Positions 36,220 through 45,042 of a DNA stretch of 64,000 nucleotides are shown here, one piece after another. The notes under the pieces were generated by a model. It was not told the origin of the DNA. It saw nothing but the letters and a program-made list of their open reading frames with translations, and ran no database searches. A program made the position numbers and the translations under genes. Numbering within the stretch: position 1 is the first letter of the stretch; every line of letters starts with the position of its first letter. The stretch spans positions 1,010,666 through 1,074,665 of the forward strand of contig CAVRXU010000002.1 of assembly GCA_963725155.1 (NCBI GenBank), given 5' to 3'. This DNA is from DATDAH01 sp963725155 (GTDB lineage Bacteria > Actinomycetota > Acidimicrobiia > Acidimicrobiales > DATDAH01).

Positions 36220-37563
36220 ATGCAGGACGAGCTCTACGCCATCGCCGACCGTCTTGTCGCCCGGGCCCAGCCCGGGGAGCAGGTCGAAGTCGTCGTCGCC
36301 CACTCCAAGGACACCGAGGTCCGGGTCTACGAGGGTGAGATCGAGTCGCTCTCGGTGGCCGAGTCCCAGGGCGTCGGCATCCGGGTCGTCGCCGATCAGC
36401 GCCAGGGCTTCGCCTCGGCCGGCACCTTCGACGCCGAGGCCCTCGACGAGATGCTGGACGAGGCGCGGGACAACGCCCGCTTCGCGGAGCCCGACGAGTA
36501 CCTCGGCCTGACCGGGCCCGACGGCGTCGACGCGGCCGAGCTGGACCTCTGGTCCGAGGACCTGGCCGCCACCGACACCGAGGCCAAGATCGATCTGGCC
36601 CTCGCCCTCGAGCGGGTGGTCAAGGCCGGTGACGCCCGCATCATCGGCTTGGAGTCGGCCGAGTACGCCGACTCCATGGGCACGTCGGTCGTGGTGTCGT
36701 CGACCGGGGTTCGCTCCGGCGGCGCCGAGACGGTCTGTGACCTCGTGGCCTACGCCCTGGCCGAAGAGGCGGGCGAGACCCAGACCGGCTTCGGCTTCTC
36801 CGTCGGCCGCTCGCCCGGCGAGCTGGACGTCGACGAGGCCGCGGCAGACGCCGTCTACCGTGCGACTCGCCTCCTGGGGGCGACCAAGCCGCCGTCCCAG
36901 CGCGTGACCGTGGTCCTCGACCCCTTCGTCACGGCCCAGTTCCTGGCCATCGTCGGCAGCACGTTGTCGGGCGACGCCGTGCTCAAGGGACGTTCGCCGT
37001 TCGGCGACCGGGTCGACGAGGTCATCGCCGCCCCGTCCATCACCTTCGTCGACGACCCCACCGACGCCCGGGCTTTCACCGCCGGTACCCATGACGGCGA
37101 GGGCCTGGCCACCCGGCGCAACGTCCTCGTCGACGAGGGGCGGCTGACCGGCTTCGTCCACGACGCCTACAGCGGCCGCCGCTCTGGCGCGGCGTCGACC
37201 GGCTCGGCCGTGCGCTCGTCCCGGAGCACGCCGATGGCCGGCTGCCAGGCCATCAGCGTCCTGCCCGGCGACCGCACCCAGGAGGAGCTGCTGGCCGCGG
37301 TCGGCGACGGCCTGCTGGTGGCCGACGTGGCCGGCCTGCACTCTGGCGTGAACCCGGTCAGCGGCGACTTCTCCACCGGGGCCGACGGCCTCTGGATCAA
37401 GGACGGCCAGCTCGCGGGTCCGGTGCGGGAGTTCACCATCGCCTCGACCCTGCAGCGCATGCTCCAGGACGTCGTGGCCGTCGGTAGTGACCTGACCTGG
37501 CTGCCCATGTCGGCTGCAGGCGTGACCCTGGTCATCGGCGACGTGTCCGTCTCCGGGGTCTGA
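36220..37563 (+). CDS. TldE/PmbA-family subunit, first copy
   Basis: 447 residues. Lacks the HExxxH motif of TldD, as expected of the TldE partner. VEVVVAHSKDTEVRVYEGEIES at the N-terminus, the nucleic TGFVHDAYSGRRSGAASTGSA segment and SGVNPVSGDFS near the C-terminus are the family's typical blocks (each also present in the next gene). Together with TldD it should form the heterodimeric protease. Confidence 0.9.
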   Translation: MQDELYAIADRLVARAQPGEQVEVVVAHSKDTEVRVYEGEIESLSVAESQGVGIRVVADQRQGFASAGTFDAEALDEMLDEARDNARFAEPDEYLGLTGPDGVDAAELDLWSEDLAATDTEAKIDLALALERVVKAGDARIIGLESAEYADSMGTSVVVSSTGVRSGGAETVCDLVAYALAEEAGETQTGFGFSVGRSPGELDVDEAAADAVYRATRLLGATKPPSQRVTVVLDPFVTAQFLAIVGSTLSGDAVLKGRSPFGDRVDEVIAAPSITFVDDPTDARAFTAGTHDGEGLATRRNVLVDEGRLTGFVHDAYSGRRSGAASTGSAVRSSRSTPMAGCQAISVLPGDRTQEELLAAVGDGLLVADVAGLHSGVNPVSGDFSTGADGLWIKDGQLAGPVREFTIASTLQRMLQDVVAVGSDLTWLPMSAAGVTLVIGDVSVSGV

Positions 37564-37568
37564 CGCCG

Positions 37569-38909
37569 TTGCCCGACCTGCGGGAGCTGGCCCAGGGCAT
37601 CGCCGCCCGGGCCGAAGCGGGGGAGGAGCTGGAGGCTTTCGTGGCCCGCAGCACCTCGCTGTCGGCCAAGGCCTACGACGGCGAGGTCGAGTCGTTCACG
37701 TCCTCGGAGTCCGTCGGCGTCGGCATCCGGGTCATCCGGGACGGCCGGATGGGCTTCGCCTCCGCCGGCACCTTCGACCCCGAGGTCCTGGACGACACGC
37801 TGGCTGAGGCCCGGGACAACGCCCGCTACGCCGAGCCCGACGAGTTCGTCGGCCTGGTGGAGCCCGACGGCGTCGCCCCGCCGGAGCTGGACCTGTGGCG
37901 CGACGACCTGGCGTCGACGTCGACCGAGGCCAAGGTGCAGATGGCCCTCGACCTGGAGGCCGCCATTCGAAGCGCCGACCCGCGGATCGTCGGGGTGCGC
38001 ACGGCGGCGTACGGCGAGGCGTCGGGCGAGGCCGCGGTCGCCAGCAGCCGGGGCCTCGTCGTCGGCTCCCGGGGTACGTCCTGCTCGCTGGGGGCCAGCG
38101 CCCTGGCTCGGGAGGGCGACGAGACCCAGATCGGGGGCGGCTCGACCATCGGCCGCGCGGTGGCCGACCTCGATCCCGACGAGGCCGTGGCCGACGCCGT
38201 CCTGCGGGCCACCCGTCTGCTCGGCGCCAAGCAGCCGCCGACGGGCCGTCTCACCATCGTCCTCGAGCCCCGCCTGGCCGCGACCCTGCTCGGCATCGCC
38301 GGGGGCACGCTCACCGGCGACCGAGTGCTGAAGGGGCGCTCCCCGTTCGCCGACCGGGTGGGGGAGGCCATCGCCTCGCCGCTCCTCACGCTGGTCGACG
38401 ACCCCACCGACCCGCGCTCCTTCGGGGCCGACAGCCACGACGGTGAAGGCCTGGCCACCCGGGTCAACCCGCTGATCACCGACGGTGTCCTGCAGGGCTT
38501 CCTCCACGACGGCTACACCGGCCGCCGGTCGGGGACGGCCTCGACCGGCTCGGCGGTGCGAGGGTCCCGCTCGACGCCGGCTCCGGGCTGTCAGGCGCTG
38601 GTGATGGTGCCCGGCGACCGGTCGCCCGAGGACCTGCTGGCCGACGTCGACCTGGGCCTGTTCGTCCAGTCCTTCACCGGCTTGCACTCTGGGGTCAACC
38701 CCGTGAGCGGGGACTTCTCGGTGGGCGCCGACGGCCTGATGATCCGGGACGGCGCCCTCGCCGAGCCCGTGCGCGAGATCACCCTGGCCACGACCCTGCA
38801 GCGCCTCCTGCTCGGCATCGTGGCGGTGGGCGACGACCTCGACTGGCGCTCCGGCGGCACCACGGCGGCGACCATGGTCATCAACGACGTCTCCATGAGC
38901 GGCCGCTGA
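37569..38909 (+). CDS. TldE/PmbA-family subunit, second tandem copy
   Basis: 446 residues, TTG start five bases after the first copy. It parallels its neighbour block for block: LEAFVARSTSLSAKAYDGEV, GFLHDGYTGRRSGTASTGSA, HSGVNPVSGDFSVGADGL. The two are clearly paralogues but diverged along the whole length, so this is not a recent duplication. No zinc motif. Presence of two TldE-type subunits with one TldD suggests alternative heterodimers. Confidence 0.9.
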   Translation: MPDLRELAQGIAARAEAGEELEAFVARSTSLSAKAYDGEVESFTSSESVGVGIRVIRDGRMGFASAGTFDPEVLDDTLAEARDNARYAEPDEFVGLVEPDGVAPPELDLWRDDLASTSTEAKVQMALDLEAAIRSADPRIVGVRTAAYGEASGEAAVASSRGLVVGSRGTSCSLGASALAREGDETQIGGGSTIGRAVADLDPDEAVADAVLRATRLLGAKQPPTGRLTIVLEPRLAATLLGIAGGTLTGDRVLKGRSPFADRVGEAIASPLLTLVDDPTDPRSFGADSHDGEGLATRVNPLITDGVLQGFLHDGYTGRRSGTASTGSAVRGSRSTPAPGCQALVMVPGDRSPEDLLADVDLGLFVQSFTGLHSGVNPVSGDFSVGADGLMIRDGALAEPVREITLATTLQRLLLGIVAVGDDLDWRSGGTTAATMVINDVSMSGR

Positions 38910-38932
38910 CGAGGGGGTGGGAGGATCGGGGG

Positions 38933-39814
38933 ATGAGCGACCCGGTCATCATCGAAGCGGCGATCAACGGGGTGACGAGAAAGGCTGAAAACCCCCACGT
39001 GCCGGTCGAGCCCGAGGAGATCGCCGCTGACGCCATCGCCTGCTTCGCCGCGGGGGCGGCCATCGTCCACAACCACATCGACCGCTTCGGCCTCCCTGGA
39101 CCGGAGGCGGCTGACCGCTACCTCGAGGCGTGGCGCCTGGTGCTGGCCGAGCGACCCGATGCCCTGCTCTACCCGACGACGAACGCCGGGGCGACCGTCG
39201 AGGAGAGCTACGCCCACGTCACCCCGCTGGCCGAGGCCGGCGTGCTCCGACTGAGCCTGGCCGACCTCGGCTCGGTCAACCTCGGCGGGGCCGAGCCCGA
39301 CGGCGTGCCCACCGGCGACTGGGTGTACCGCAACAGCTTCAGCGACGCCCACCACATGTTCGCCCTCTGCGAGAAGTACAGCCTGGGTCCCAGCCTCGCG
39401 GTGTTCGACCCCAGCTGGCTTCGGGCCATCCTGGCCTGGCACCACGCCGGGCGGCTCCCGCCGGGGGCGATGGTCAAGCTCTACTTCGGCGGCGAGCGGG
39501 GCTATCTCGGTGGCGCCCCCTTCGGCCTGCCGCCCACCGAGGCGGCGCTCGCCGCGTATCTCGAGCTGCTCGAGGGGACGGGCCTGGCGTGGTCGGTGTC
39601 GGTGTTCGGCGACGACCTGCTGTCGACGCCGTTGGTCGACGCCGCGCTGGCCCAGGGTGGTCACCTTCACCTCGGCCTGGAGTGCTTCGCCGGCGCCGCC
39701 GACGCGCCACCGACCAACGTCGACCTGGTGGCGGCGGCCGTGGTCCGCGCCGACGGTGCCGGCCGCCCCGTCGCCACCCCCGACGAGACCCTGGCCCTCC
39801 TCGGCTTGACCTGA
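38933..39814 (+). CDS. BKACE family (DUF849) beta-keto acid cleavage enzyme
   Basis: 293 residues. TIM-barrel features: IIEAAINGVTRK, AAIVHNHIDRFG (His-x-His metal ligands), LYPTTNAG, and HLHLGLECFAG toward the C-terminus. Such enzymes condense a beta-keto acid with acetyl-CoA and give acetoacetate plus a CoA ester. The specificity residues cannot be interpreted by eye. Tail-to-tail with uppP across a short hairpin. Confidence 0.85.
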   Translation: MSDPVIIEAAINGVTRKAENPHVPVEPEEIAADAIACFAAGAAIVHNHIDRFGLPGPEAADRYLEAWRLVLAERPDALLYPTTNAGATVEESYAHVTPLAEAGVLRLSLADLGSVNLGGAEPDGVPTGDWVYRNSFSDAHHMFALCEKYSLGPSLAVFDPSWLRAILAWHHAGRLPPGAMVKLYFGGERGYLGGAPFGLPPTEAALAAYLELLEGTGLAWSVSVFGDDLLSTPLVDAALAQGGHLHLGLECFAGAADAPPTNVDLVAAAVVRADGAGRPVATPDETLALLGLT

Positions 39815-39824
39815 CCCGATCTCT

Positions 39825-39842
39825 CGTTCTGGCTCCAGAACG
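39825..39842. terminator. Convergent hairpin resembling a minimal copy of the dispersed repeat
   Basis: CGTTCTGG-CT-CCAGAACG lies between two converging genes. Its arms equal the outer arms of the 42-kb repeats with the core missing, and it begins with the same TCTCGTTCTGG. Probably works as a two-way terminator. Confidence 0.5.
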
Positions 39843-39849
39843 GGTGGGG

Positions 39850-40839
39850 TCAGATGGTCGAGGTGGCCAGGAGGGCGATGGTCAGGCCGGCGACGGCGAA
39901 CCGGTACCAGGCGAAGATCGAGAGATCGTGGCCCTTCAGGTAGCCCACCAGCCAACGGATGGCGAGCAGGGCGGACCCGAAGGCGAAGGCGGCACCGACC
40001 AGCGGGTCGGCGACGCCGAACTCGTCGACGAGGGTGCCGCCGTCCTTCAGCAGGGTGAACGCTGTGGCCGCGGAAAGGGTGGCGAAGCCCAGCAGGAAGC
40101 TGAACTCCACCGCTGCGGGCATCGCCACCCCCACCAGCAGCGCGCCGATGATGGTGGCCAGGGAGCGGCTGGTGCCGGGCCAGAGGGCGGCGCACTGGGC
40201 GACGCCGATGATGAGCGCCTGGCGGTACGTGATGTCCGTCAGCCGGGGCCGCTCGGCCGCTTCCGGCGTCGCGCCGCGGGGGATGTGGCCGGTGCGCTGC
40301 AGGACCAGGATCAGCGCGCCGCCGATGATCCAGGCGATGACGACCGGCCCCGGGCCGAACAGCGCGTCCTCGATCGGGTTGTTGAAGACGGCGCCGAGCA
40401 CGGCCGACGGGATGAAGGCGATGACCAGGATGACGAACAGGTGGCGCCCGTCGGGGTTCTGCCCGGCGATGCCCTGGAGCATCTCGACGAACCGGCGCCA
40501 GAACAGGGCGACCACCGCCAGGATGGCGCCGAACTGGATGGCGATGGCGTAGGCGTTCAGGGCCTCGAGGCCGGCGCTGCCCTCCTCCGACGGGAGGTCG
40601 AGCAGCCGCGAGGCGACGAGCAGGTGCCCGGTCGACGAGATGGGCAGGAACTCGGTGATGCCCTCGACCACCCCGAGGATCGCCGCCTTTCCCCACGTCA
40701 TCTGGCTGCCGACGGTCGCGGTCGTCTCCGCCACCGCGGCCGCCCCGACCGGGCTGGCGAGCACGAGCACGACAGCGCCCACCAGCACCGGGGCGGCCAG
40801 GAGGCGCGTACGGATGCCGGAAGGCGACGTCAAGGGCAC
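39850..40839 (-). CDS. uppP: Undecaprenyl-diphosphatase (UppP/BacA)
   Basis: 329 residues from the GTG at 40839. Family motifs: VEGITEFLPISSTGHL (catalytic Glu-rich motif) and LWPGTSRSLATI; eight-odd helices. It removes a phosphate from undecaprenyl diphosphate to recycle the carrier for wall synthesis. The N-terminus has about 45 extra residues including a signal-like helix (LLAAPVLVGAVVLVLASPVG), more than E. coli BacA; starts at 40923 or 40875 would lengthen it further and are less likely. Confidence 0.93.
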   Translation of the reverse strand: MPLTSPSGIRTRLLAAPVLVGAVVLVLASPVGAAAVAETTATVGSQMTWGKAAILGVVEGITEFLPISSTGHLLVASRLLDLPSEEGSAGLEALNAYAIAIQFGAILAVVALFWRRFVEMLQGIAGQNPDGRHLFVILVIAFIPSAVLGAVFNNPIEDALFGPGPVVIAWIIGGALILVLQRTGHIPRGATPEAAERPRLTDITYRQALIIGVAQCAALWPGTSRSLATIIGALLVGVAMPAAVEFSFLLGFATLSAATAFTLLKDGGTLVDEFGVADPLVGAAFAFGSALLAIRWLVGYLKGHDLSIFAWYRFAVAGLTIALLATSTI

Positions 40840-40903
40840 ACGGCAGTTTCCGCCACACCGTGCTGCGGGCGCCATTCGCCCGGTTGGACGAACCTGGGGC
40901 AGG

Positions 40904-41410
40904 TCAGTCGGGGGGCGGCTCAATGGCCAGATCGGCGACGACCTCGGCCCCCAACGCGGTCAGCACCTGGGGTGAGGCCCTGATCTTGGTGCTGCGGTCG
41001 CCGCCACCGAGGACGACCCACTCGGCGTCCATGACCCGGGCGTCGACCCACAGGGGCATCCCGTCGGGTAGCGCGGCGGCGGTGACGCCGCCGATGAGCA
41101 TCCCGGTCAGCTCCCGGGTCTCGTCGGCCGAGGCGAACGAGGCCTTCTTCACGTCGAGGCGGTGGCGCACCGCGTTGTTGACGTCGAGCCGAGTGTGGGC
41201 CAGGACGACGCAGGCCACGTAGACCTTGTCGCCCCCGCCCCGGGGCTTGCCTGCCACCAGGATGGTGTTGGCCGACTGCTCCACCGGGACGCCATAGTGC
41301 TCGCAGAAGGCAGCGGTGTCGGCCAGCTCGGGGTCGCAGTCCATGACCTCGTAGTCGACGCCGGTGCCGTCGAGCGCCTCACGGACCTGTGCTCCCGGAT
41401 CTCCCGTCAT
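40904..41410 (-). CDS. YbaK/EbsC-family aminoacyl-tRNA deacylase-like protein
   Basis: 168 residues. The fold signature ANTILVAGKPRGGGDKVYVA then VDVKKASFASADE-type sequence (LDVKKASFASADE, with the key Lys) and MLIGGVTAAALPDG are characteristic. These proteins clear mischarged tRNAs such as Cys-tRNA(Pro). The start overlaps the end of the SAF-domain gene by 32 bases. Confidence 0.85.
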   Translation of the reverse strand: MTGDPGAQVREALDGTGVDYEVMDCDPELADTAAFCEHYGVPVEQSANTILVAGKPRGGGDKVYVACVVLAHTRLDVNNAVRHRLDVKKASFASADETRELTGMLIGGVTAAALPDGMPLWVDARVMDAEWVVLGGGDRSTKIRASPQVLTALGAEVVADLAIEPPPD

Positions 41411-42065
41411 CGGGGGCGAAGGTATCGGGAGGCGTGAGGGCGAGGGTGATCGTGGCCTGCGACAGGGCGAAGGCGACCCGCGGCGTCTCGGCTTCGGTGA
41501 CGGCCACGGTGATCGACCGGGCCCGCACGGTGACGACGGTGGCGGCCCGGGCCACGGTCACGGTGGGGTCCTCGCCCGCGGGGGCGACGAGGGGGTCGAA
41601 GGTGGCCAACAGGTCGACGCGGTCACCGACGCGTACGCCGAGGGCGCCCGGTCCGGTCGGTAGGGCCAGGGCCCGGCTGCCCGGCGGCACCAGGCGGTCG
41701 GCGCCGAGCCGGGCCTCGACCACCGGCTCGCCGGCGAGGATCGCCTGGCTCACCACCTGACCGTCGGGCACGGTGGTCAGCGCCCCGGCAGGGACGAGCG
41801 CCGCAGGCCACGGGCGCAGTTGGACCGTCTCAGGACCGGCCATGGCCCCGGCGGCCAGGTCGACGGCGGCCACGACGACACGGACGGGCTCGCCGAAGCG
41901 GCGGGCGTCGGCCTGGGCGCGGCTGAGGCCGGACTCGAGGACGAGGCCGACGGACAGCGACAGCCCGACGACGGCCAGCCACCAGAGCACGGGTCGGCGT
42001 CGCAGCCGGAGCCGGGCCCGCCAGAGCGCGAGCGGACGGAGGGGAGAGGGACGAGGTCGCCGCAC
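41379..42065 (-). CDS. SAF-domain protein (CpaB/RcpC-like)
   Basis: 228 residues from the GTG at 42065, chosen because GGAGG sits just upstream; the frame is open further, but only through the palindromic repeats. A very basic N-terminus and one helix (about 29-50) are followed by RVVVAAVDLAAGAMAGPETV, the SAF/CpaB motif, then GDRVDLLATFD. Such proteins form the periplasmic or wall part of Flp pilus machines. No other pilus genes are in the window, so the role is open. Confidence 0.72.
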   Translation of the reverse strand: MRRPRPSPLRPLALWRARLRLRRRPVLWWLAVVGLSLSVGLVLESGLSRAQADARRFGEPVRVVVAAVDLAAGAMAGPETVQLRPWPAALVPAGALTTVPDGQVVSQAILAGEPVVEARLGADRLVPPGSRALALPTGPGALGVRVGDRVDLLATFDPLVAPAGEDPTVTVARAATVVTVRARSITVAVTEAETPRVAFALSQATITLALTPPDTFAPDDGRSGSTGP

Positions 42066-42135
42066 GGCGCGCCTCCTTCGCGAGGGTGACTCAGCGGGGG
42101 AAGCGCCACCCGCAGCGTAGAAGGCCGCCGCCCGA

Positions 42136-42253
42136 TCTCGTTCTGGTTGCACCCAGCCGCGGTGGGTCGCGGGGAGGTGCAACCAGAAGGCGCGGCGTTC
42201 TCGTTCTGGTTGCACCCAGCCGCGGTGGGTCGCGGGGAGGTGCAACCAGAACG
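42136..42253. repeat. Two tandem copies of the dispersed palindromic element
   Basis: Copies at 42136-42189 and 42199-42253 (63-base period) each read TCTCGTTCTGGTTGCACC, a GC-rich core containing CCGCGGTGGGTCGCGG, then GGTGCAACCAGAA. The second copy has perfect 15-bp arms; the first has one end mismatch. Related elements are at 20929 and 39825. They lie between the SAF-domain and MTA-phosphorylase genes. Confidence 0.85.
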
Positions 42254-42269
42254 ATCGGGGGGTCGGGAG

Positions 42270-43079
42270 TCAGGCCGACGGGGTCTCGGGCTCCAGGCCG
42301 CCGGCGCCGTCGAGGCACCGGCAGGCCCGGCTCGACGGGATGGCGTCGATGGCCCGGAAGAGGAGCCTGCGGACCCGGTCGTTGTTGTCGGCCATGACGG
42401 CGAAGACCTCGTCCATGGTCACGGCCCGCTCGCGGATCCCCTCGACGCCGACGTCGTAGTCGGTGATCAGGGCCACGGCGGCGTAGCAGAGGCCCAGCTC
42501 CCGGGCCAGAGCGGCCTCGGGGTACTGCGTCATGTTGACGACCGACCAACCAGCGGCGGCGAACCACGCTGACTCGGCCCGGGTGGAGAACCGAGGGCCC
42601 TCGATCACCACGACCGTCCCGCCGTCGTGGACGGTGATGTCCTCGGCCCGCCCCGCCTCCAGGGCCACGGCCTGCAGCTCGGGGCAGTACGGGTCGGCGA
42701 AGCTCATGTGGTTGATCGTCGGCCCGTCGAAGAACGTGTGGTCCCGGCCCGACGTGCGGTCGACGAGCTGGTCGCAGACGACGAAGTCGCCCGGCGCCAC
42801 GCCGGCCTGCAGTGACCCCGAGGCGCAGGGCCCGAGCACGCGGGTCACCCCCAGCTCCCGCATGGCCCAGACGTTGGCCCGGTAGGGGACCCGGTGCGGG
42901 GGAAAGCGGTGGTCGGCCCCGTGGCGGGGGAGAAAGGCGACCGACCGCCCCTCCAGGCTCCCGACGTGGACGGCGTCAGACGGAGGCCCGAAGGGGGTGT
43001 CGACCTCGATCCGCTCCACGTCGGCGAGCAGCGAGTACAGGCCCGACCCGCCGAACACCCCGATCTCGGCCGTGGTCAC
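42270..43079 (-). CDS. S-methyl-5'-thioadenosine phosphorylase family protein
   Basis: 269 residues, GTG start. Motifs: IGVFGGSGLYSLL (phosphate loop), LPRHGADHRFPPHRVPYRAN, GPCASGSLQ, VVIEGPRFSTRAE, VVNMTQYPEAALARE and ITDYDVG. It cleaves methylthioadenosine (or a related purine nucleoside) with phosphate for methionine and adenine salvage. The substrate-defining Thr/Asp region (ITDYDVG) favours 6-aminopurine nucleosides, as in MTAP. Ten bases downstream of the FmdB gene on the same strand. Confidence 0.9.
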   Translation of the reverse strand: MTTAEIGVFGGSGLYSLLADVERIEVDTPFGPPSDAVHVGSLEGRSVAFLPRHGADHRFPPHRVPYRANVWAMRELGVTRVLGPCASGSLQAGVAPGDFVVCDQLVDRTSGRDHTFFDGPTINHMSFADPYCPELQAVALEAGRAEDITVHDGGTVVVIEGPRFSTRAESAWFAAAGWSVVNMTQYPEAALARELGLCYAAVALITDYDVGVEGIRERAVTMDEVFAVMADNNDRVRRLLFRAIDAIPSSRACRCLDGAGGLEPETPSA

Positions 43080-43089
43080 GGCCGAGACC

Positions 43090-43458
43090 CTATTTCTTCG
43101 TCGTGGCCTTCTTCTCGGACGAGGACGAGGTGTTCTTCTTGTCCGACGACGAGCTGGACGAGTTGCTGTCCGAGGACGAGTTCGACGAGGTCTTGGCGTC
43201 GGAGGAGGAGCTGGACTTGTCGGCCTTGTCCGCCTTCTCTGTCGACGAGCCGGCCGTCGCCGAGGACTTGCCGTTGCTCGAACGACTGTCGGTCTTGTAG
43301 AAGCCGCTGCCCTTGAACGCGATCCCGACCGGCGAGAAGACCTTGCGCAGGGCCTTCTTCCTGCAGCTGGGGCACTTGGTGAGGGCGTCGTCGGTGAAGG
43401 ATTGGACGACCTCCAGCTGGTGGCCGCAGTCCCGACACTTGTACTCGTAGGTGGGCAT
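43090..43458 (-). CDS. FmdB-family zinc-ribbon protein with Ser-rich tail
   Basis: 122 residues. MPTYEYKCRDCGHQLEV and TKCPSCRKKALRKVF give the two CxxC pairs of the FmdB regulatory-like ribbon (about the first 50 residues). The second half is an almost pure Ser/Lys/Asp low-complexity tail (from about residue 60), likely disordered. Role of the family is not established. A CIRCE element lies 41 bases before its start, suggesting heat-shock control; it precedes the MTA-phosphorylase gene in a short operon. Confidence 0.88.
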   Translation of the reverse strand: MPTYEYKCRDCGHQLEVVQSFTDDALTKCPSCRKKALRKVFSPVGIAFKGSGFYKTDSRSSNGKSSATAGSSTEKADKADKSSSSSDAKTSSNSSSDSNSSSSSSDKKNTSSSSEKKATTKK

Positions 43459-43498
43459 GGGGGGCTCCGCCTCTGGCTGATCCGTTGTGGGCGGAGCG

Positions 43499-43525
43499 TT
43501 GGCACTCTGACCCGTCGAGTGCCAA
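43499..43525. promoter_or_regulatory. CIRCE element (HrcA operator)
   Basis: TTGGCACTC, nine bases, GAGTGCCAA: an exact 9-9-9 inverted repeat one base per arm away from the CIRCE consensus TTAGCACTC-N9-GAGTGCTAA. It lies between the divergent fmdB-like and plsY genes, 41 bases from the former start and 17 from the latter. CIRCE normally controls groES/groEL through the HrcA repressor. Confidence 0.8.
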
Positions 43526-43542
43526 GGATACCCGGTCATACG

Positions 43543-44151
43543 ATGACGCCCATGCTCGGCGCACGCCTGGTCGTCGTGGTCGCCGCCTACCTTTTGGGGA
43601 CCTTCCCGACCGCGGCCCTGATCGGCCGGGTGACCGGCCACGATCCGACGGCCGAGGGCTCGGGCAACCCGGGGGCGACCAACGTCCTGCGGACATCCGG
43701 ACGGTGGGCGGGGGCGGCGGTGCTCGCCGTCGACGTGGCCAAGGGCGCGCTGGCCGCCGGCCTCGGCCTCCTGGTCGGTGACCACACCCTGGGCGTGATC
43801 ACCGGGGCCGCCGCCGTGCTCGGCCACGTCGCCCCGGTCAGCCGTCGCTTCCGGGGCGGCAAGGGAGTGGCCACCGCGGCCGGGGCCAGCGCCGTGGTCT
43901 TTCCCGTCCTCAGCCTGATCCTCGGCGTCGTCTTTGTCATCACAGTGGCTATCACGCGGCGGGTGTCAGTAGGTTCGCTGGTCCTGGCGCTCCTGCTCCC
44001 CGTGGGCGTGGCGCTGGGTGGGTGGTCGGGGATCGAGGTTCTGGTCACTGCCGGGGTCAGCCTGGTGGTCATCGCCCGCCACCACGAGAACATCCGACGA
44101 CTGATCCGACGAGAGGAAGCACCTGTGTTGCGTGCCGGGGAGAGCTCATGA
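43543..44151 (+). CDS. plsY: Glycerol-3-phosphate acyltransferase PlsY
   Basis: 202 residues. PlsY motifs: GTFPTAALIGR, EGSGNPGATNVLRTSG (phosphate loop), LGHVAPVSRRFRGGKGVATA and an end with RHHENIRRLIRREE. It makes lysophosphatidate from acyl-phosphate at the membrane. Its stop overlaps the galU start (ATGA), coupling phospholipid and sugar-nucleotide genes. Confidence 0.95.
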   Translation: MTPMLGARLVVVVAAYLLGTFPTAALIGRVTGHDPTAEGSGNPGATNVLRTSGRWAGAAVLAVDVAKGALAAGLGLLVGDHTLGVITGAAAVLGHVAPVSRRFRGGKGVATAAGASAVVFPVLSLILGVVFVITVAITRRVSVGSLVLALLLPVGVALGGWSGIEVLVTAGVSLVVIARHHENIRRLIRREEAPVLRAGESS

Positions 44152-45026
44152 GCGCCGTGACCAAGGCGGTGATCCCTGCCGCCGGGCTGGGCACCCGCTT
44201 CCTGCCGGCCACGAAGGCCCAGCCCAAGGAGATGCTCCCGGTCGTCGACCGCCCCGCCATCCAGTACGTGGTGGAGGAAGCCGTGAAGGCCGGCATCGAC
44301 GACATCCTCATCATCACCGGTCGGGGCAAGCGCAGTCTCGAGGACCACTTCGACCGGAACTTCGAGTTGGAGCACCAGCTCCACGAGAAGGGCAAGGCCG
44401 AGGACCTGATCGAGATCCGCCAACTGGCCGACCTGGCCGACATCCACTACGTCCGCCAGGGGGAGGCTCTGGGCCTCGGCCATGCCGTCTCGATCGCCCG
44501 CAAGCACGTGGGCGACAACCCCTTCGTGGTCATGTTGGGCGACGACATCATGGTCGACGGGGCTGAGCTGCTGACCTCGATGATCGGGGCCTACCGGGAG
44601 CAGCAGGCCTCGGTGATCGCCCTGCTCGAGGTTCCCCACGAGGACATCTCGGCCTACGGCTGCGTCCGCCCCGAACGGGTGTCGGACCGCCTGGTCAAGG
44701 TCCTCGACATCGTCGAGAAGCCAGAGCCGGCCAACGCCCCGTCGAACCTGGCCGTGGTCGGGCGCTACGTCCTGACCCCGGAGATCTTCGACGTCCTCGA
44801 CGGCGTCCAGCCCGGCTACGGCGGGGAGATCCAGCTCACCGACGCCCTCGCCGTGCTGGCCAAGAGCCAGGGCGTGTTCGGCTACACGTTCGACCAGGGT
44901 CGCTACGACATCGGAAAGAAGATCGACTACCTGCGGGCCACCGTGGAACTGGCGCTTCAGCGCGAGGACCTGGGCCCCGCCTTCCGAGAGTTCCTGCGAG
45001 GCCTGGCCCGGCGCGAGGGCTGGTGA
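44148..45026 (+). CDS. galU: UTP-glucose-1-phosphate uridylyltransferase
   Basis: 292 residues. PAAGLGTRFLPATKAQPKEM (nucleotide site), GEALGLGHAV, MLGDDIMVDG and DQGRYDIGKKIDYLRA are the GalU blocks. It makes UDP-glucose for surface polymers such as that expected of the window's glycosyltransferase. Neighbouring moeA is a conserved actinobacterial arrangement. Confidence 0.96.
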   Translation: MSAVTKAVIPAAGLGTRFLPATKAQPKEMLPVVDRPAIQYVVEEAVKAGIDDILIITGRGKRSLEDHFDRNFELEHQLHEKGKAEDLIEIRQLADLADIHYVRQGEALGLGHAVSIARKHVGDNPFVVMLGDDIMVDGAELLTSMIGAYREQQASVIALLEVPHEDISAYGCVRPERVSDRLVKVLDIVEKPEPANAPSNLAVVGRYVLTPEIFDVLDGVQPGYGGEIQLTDALAVLAKSQGVFGYTFDQGRYDIGKKIDYLRATVELALQREDLGPAFREFLRGLARREGW

Positions 45027-45042
45027 CCACGGTGGCCCCGCG

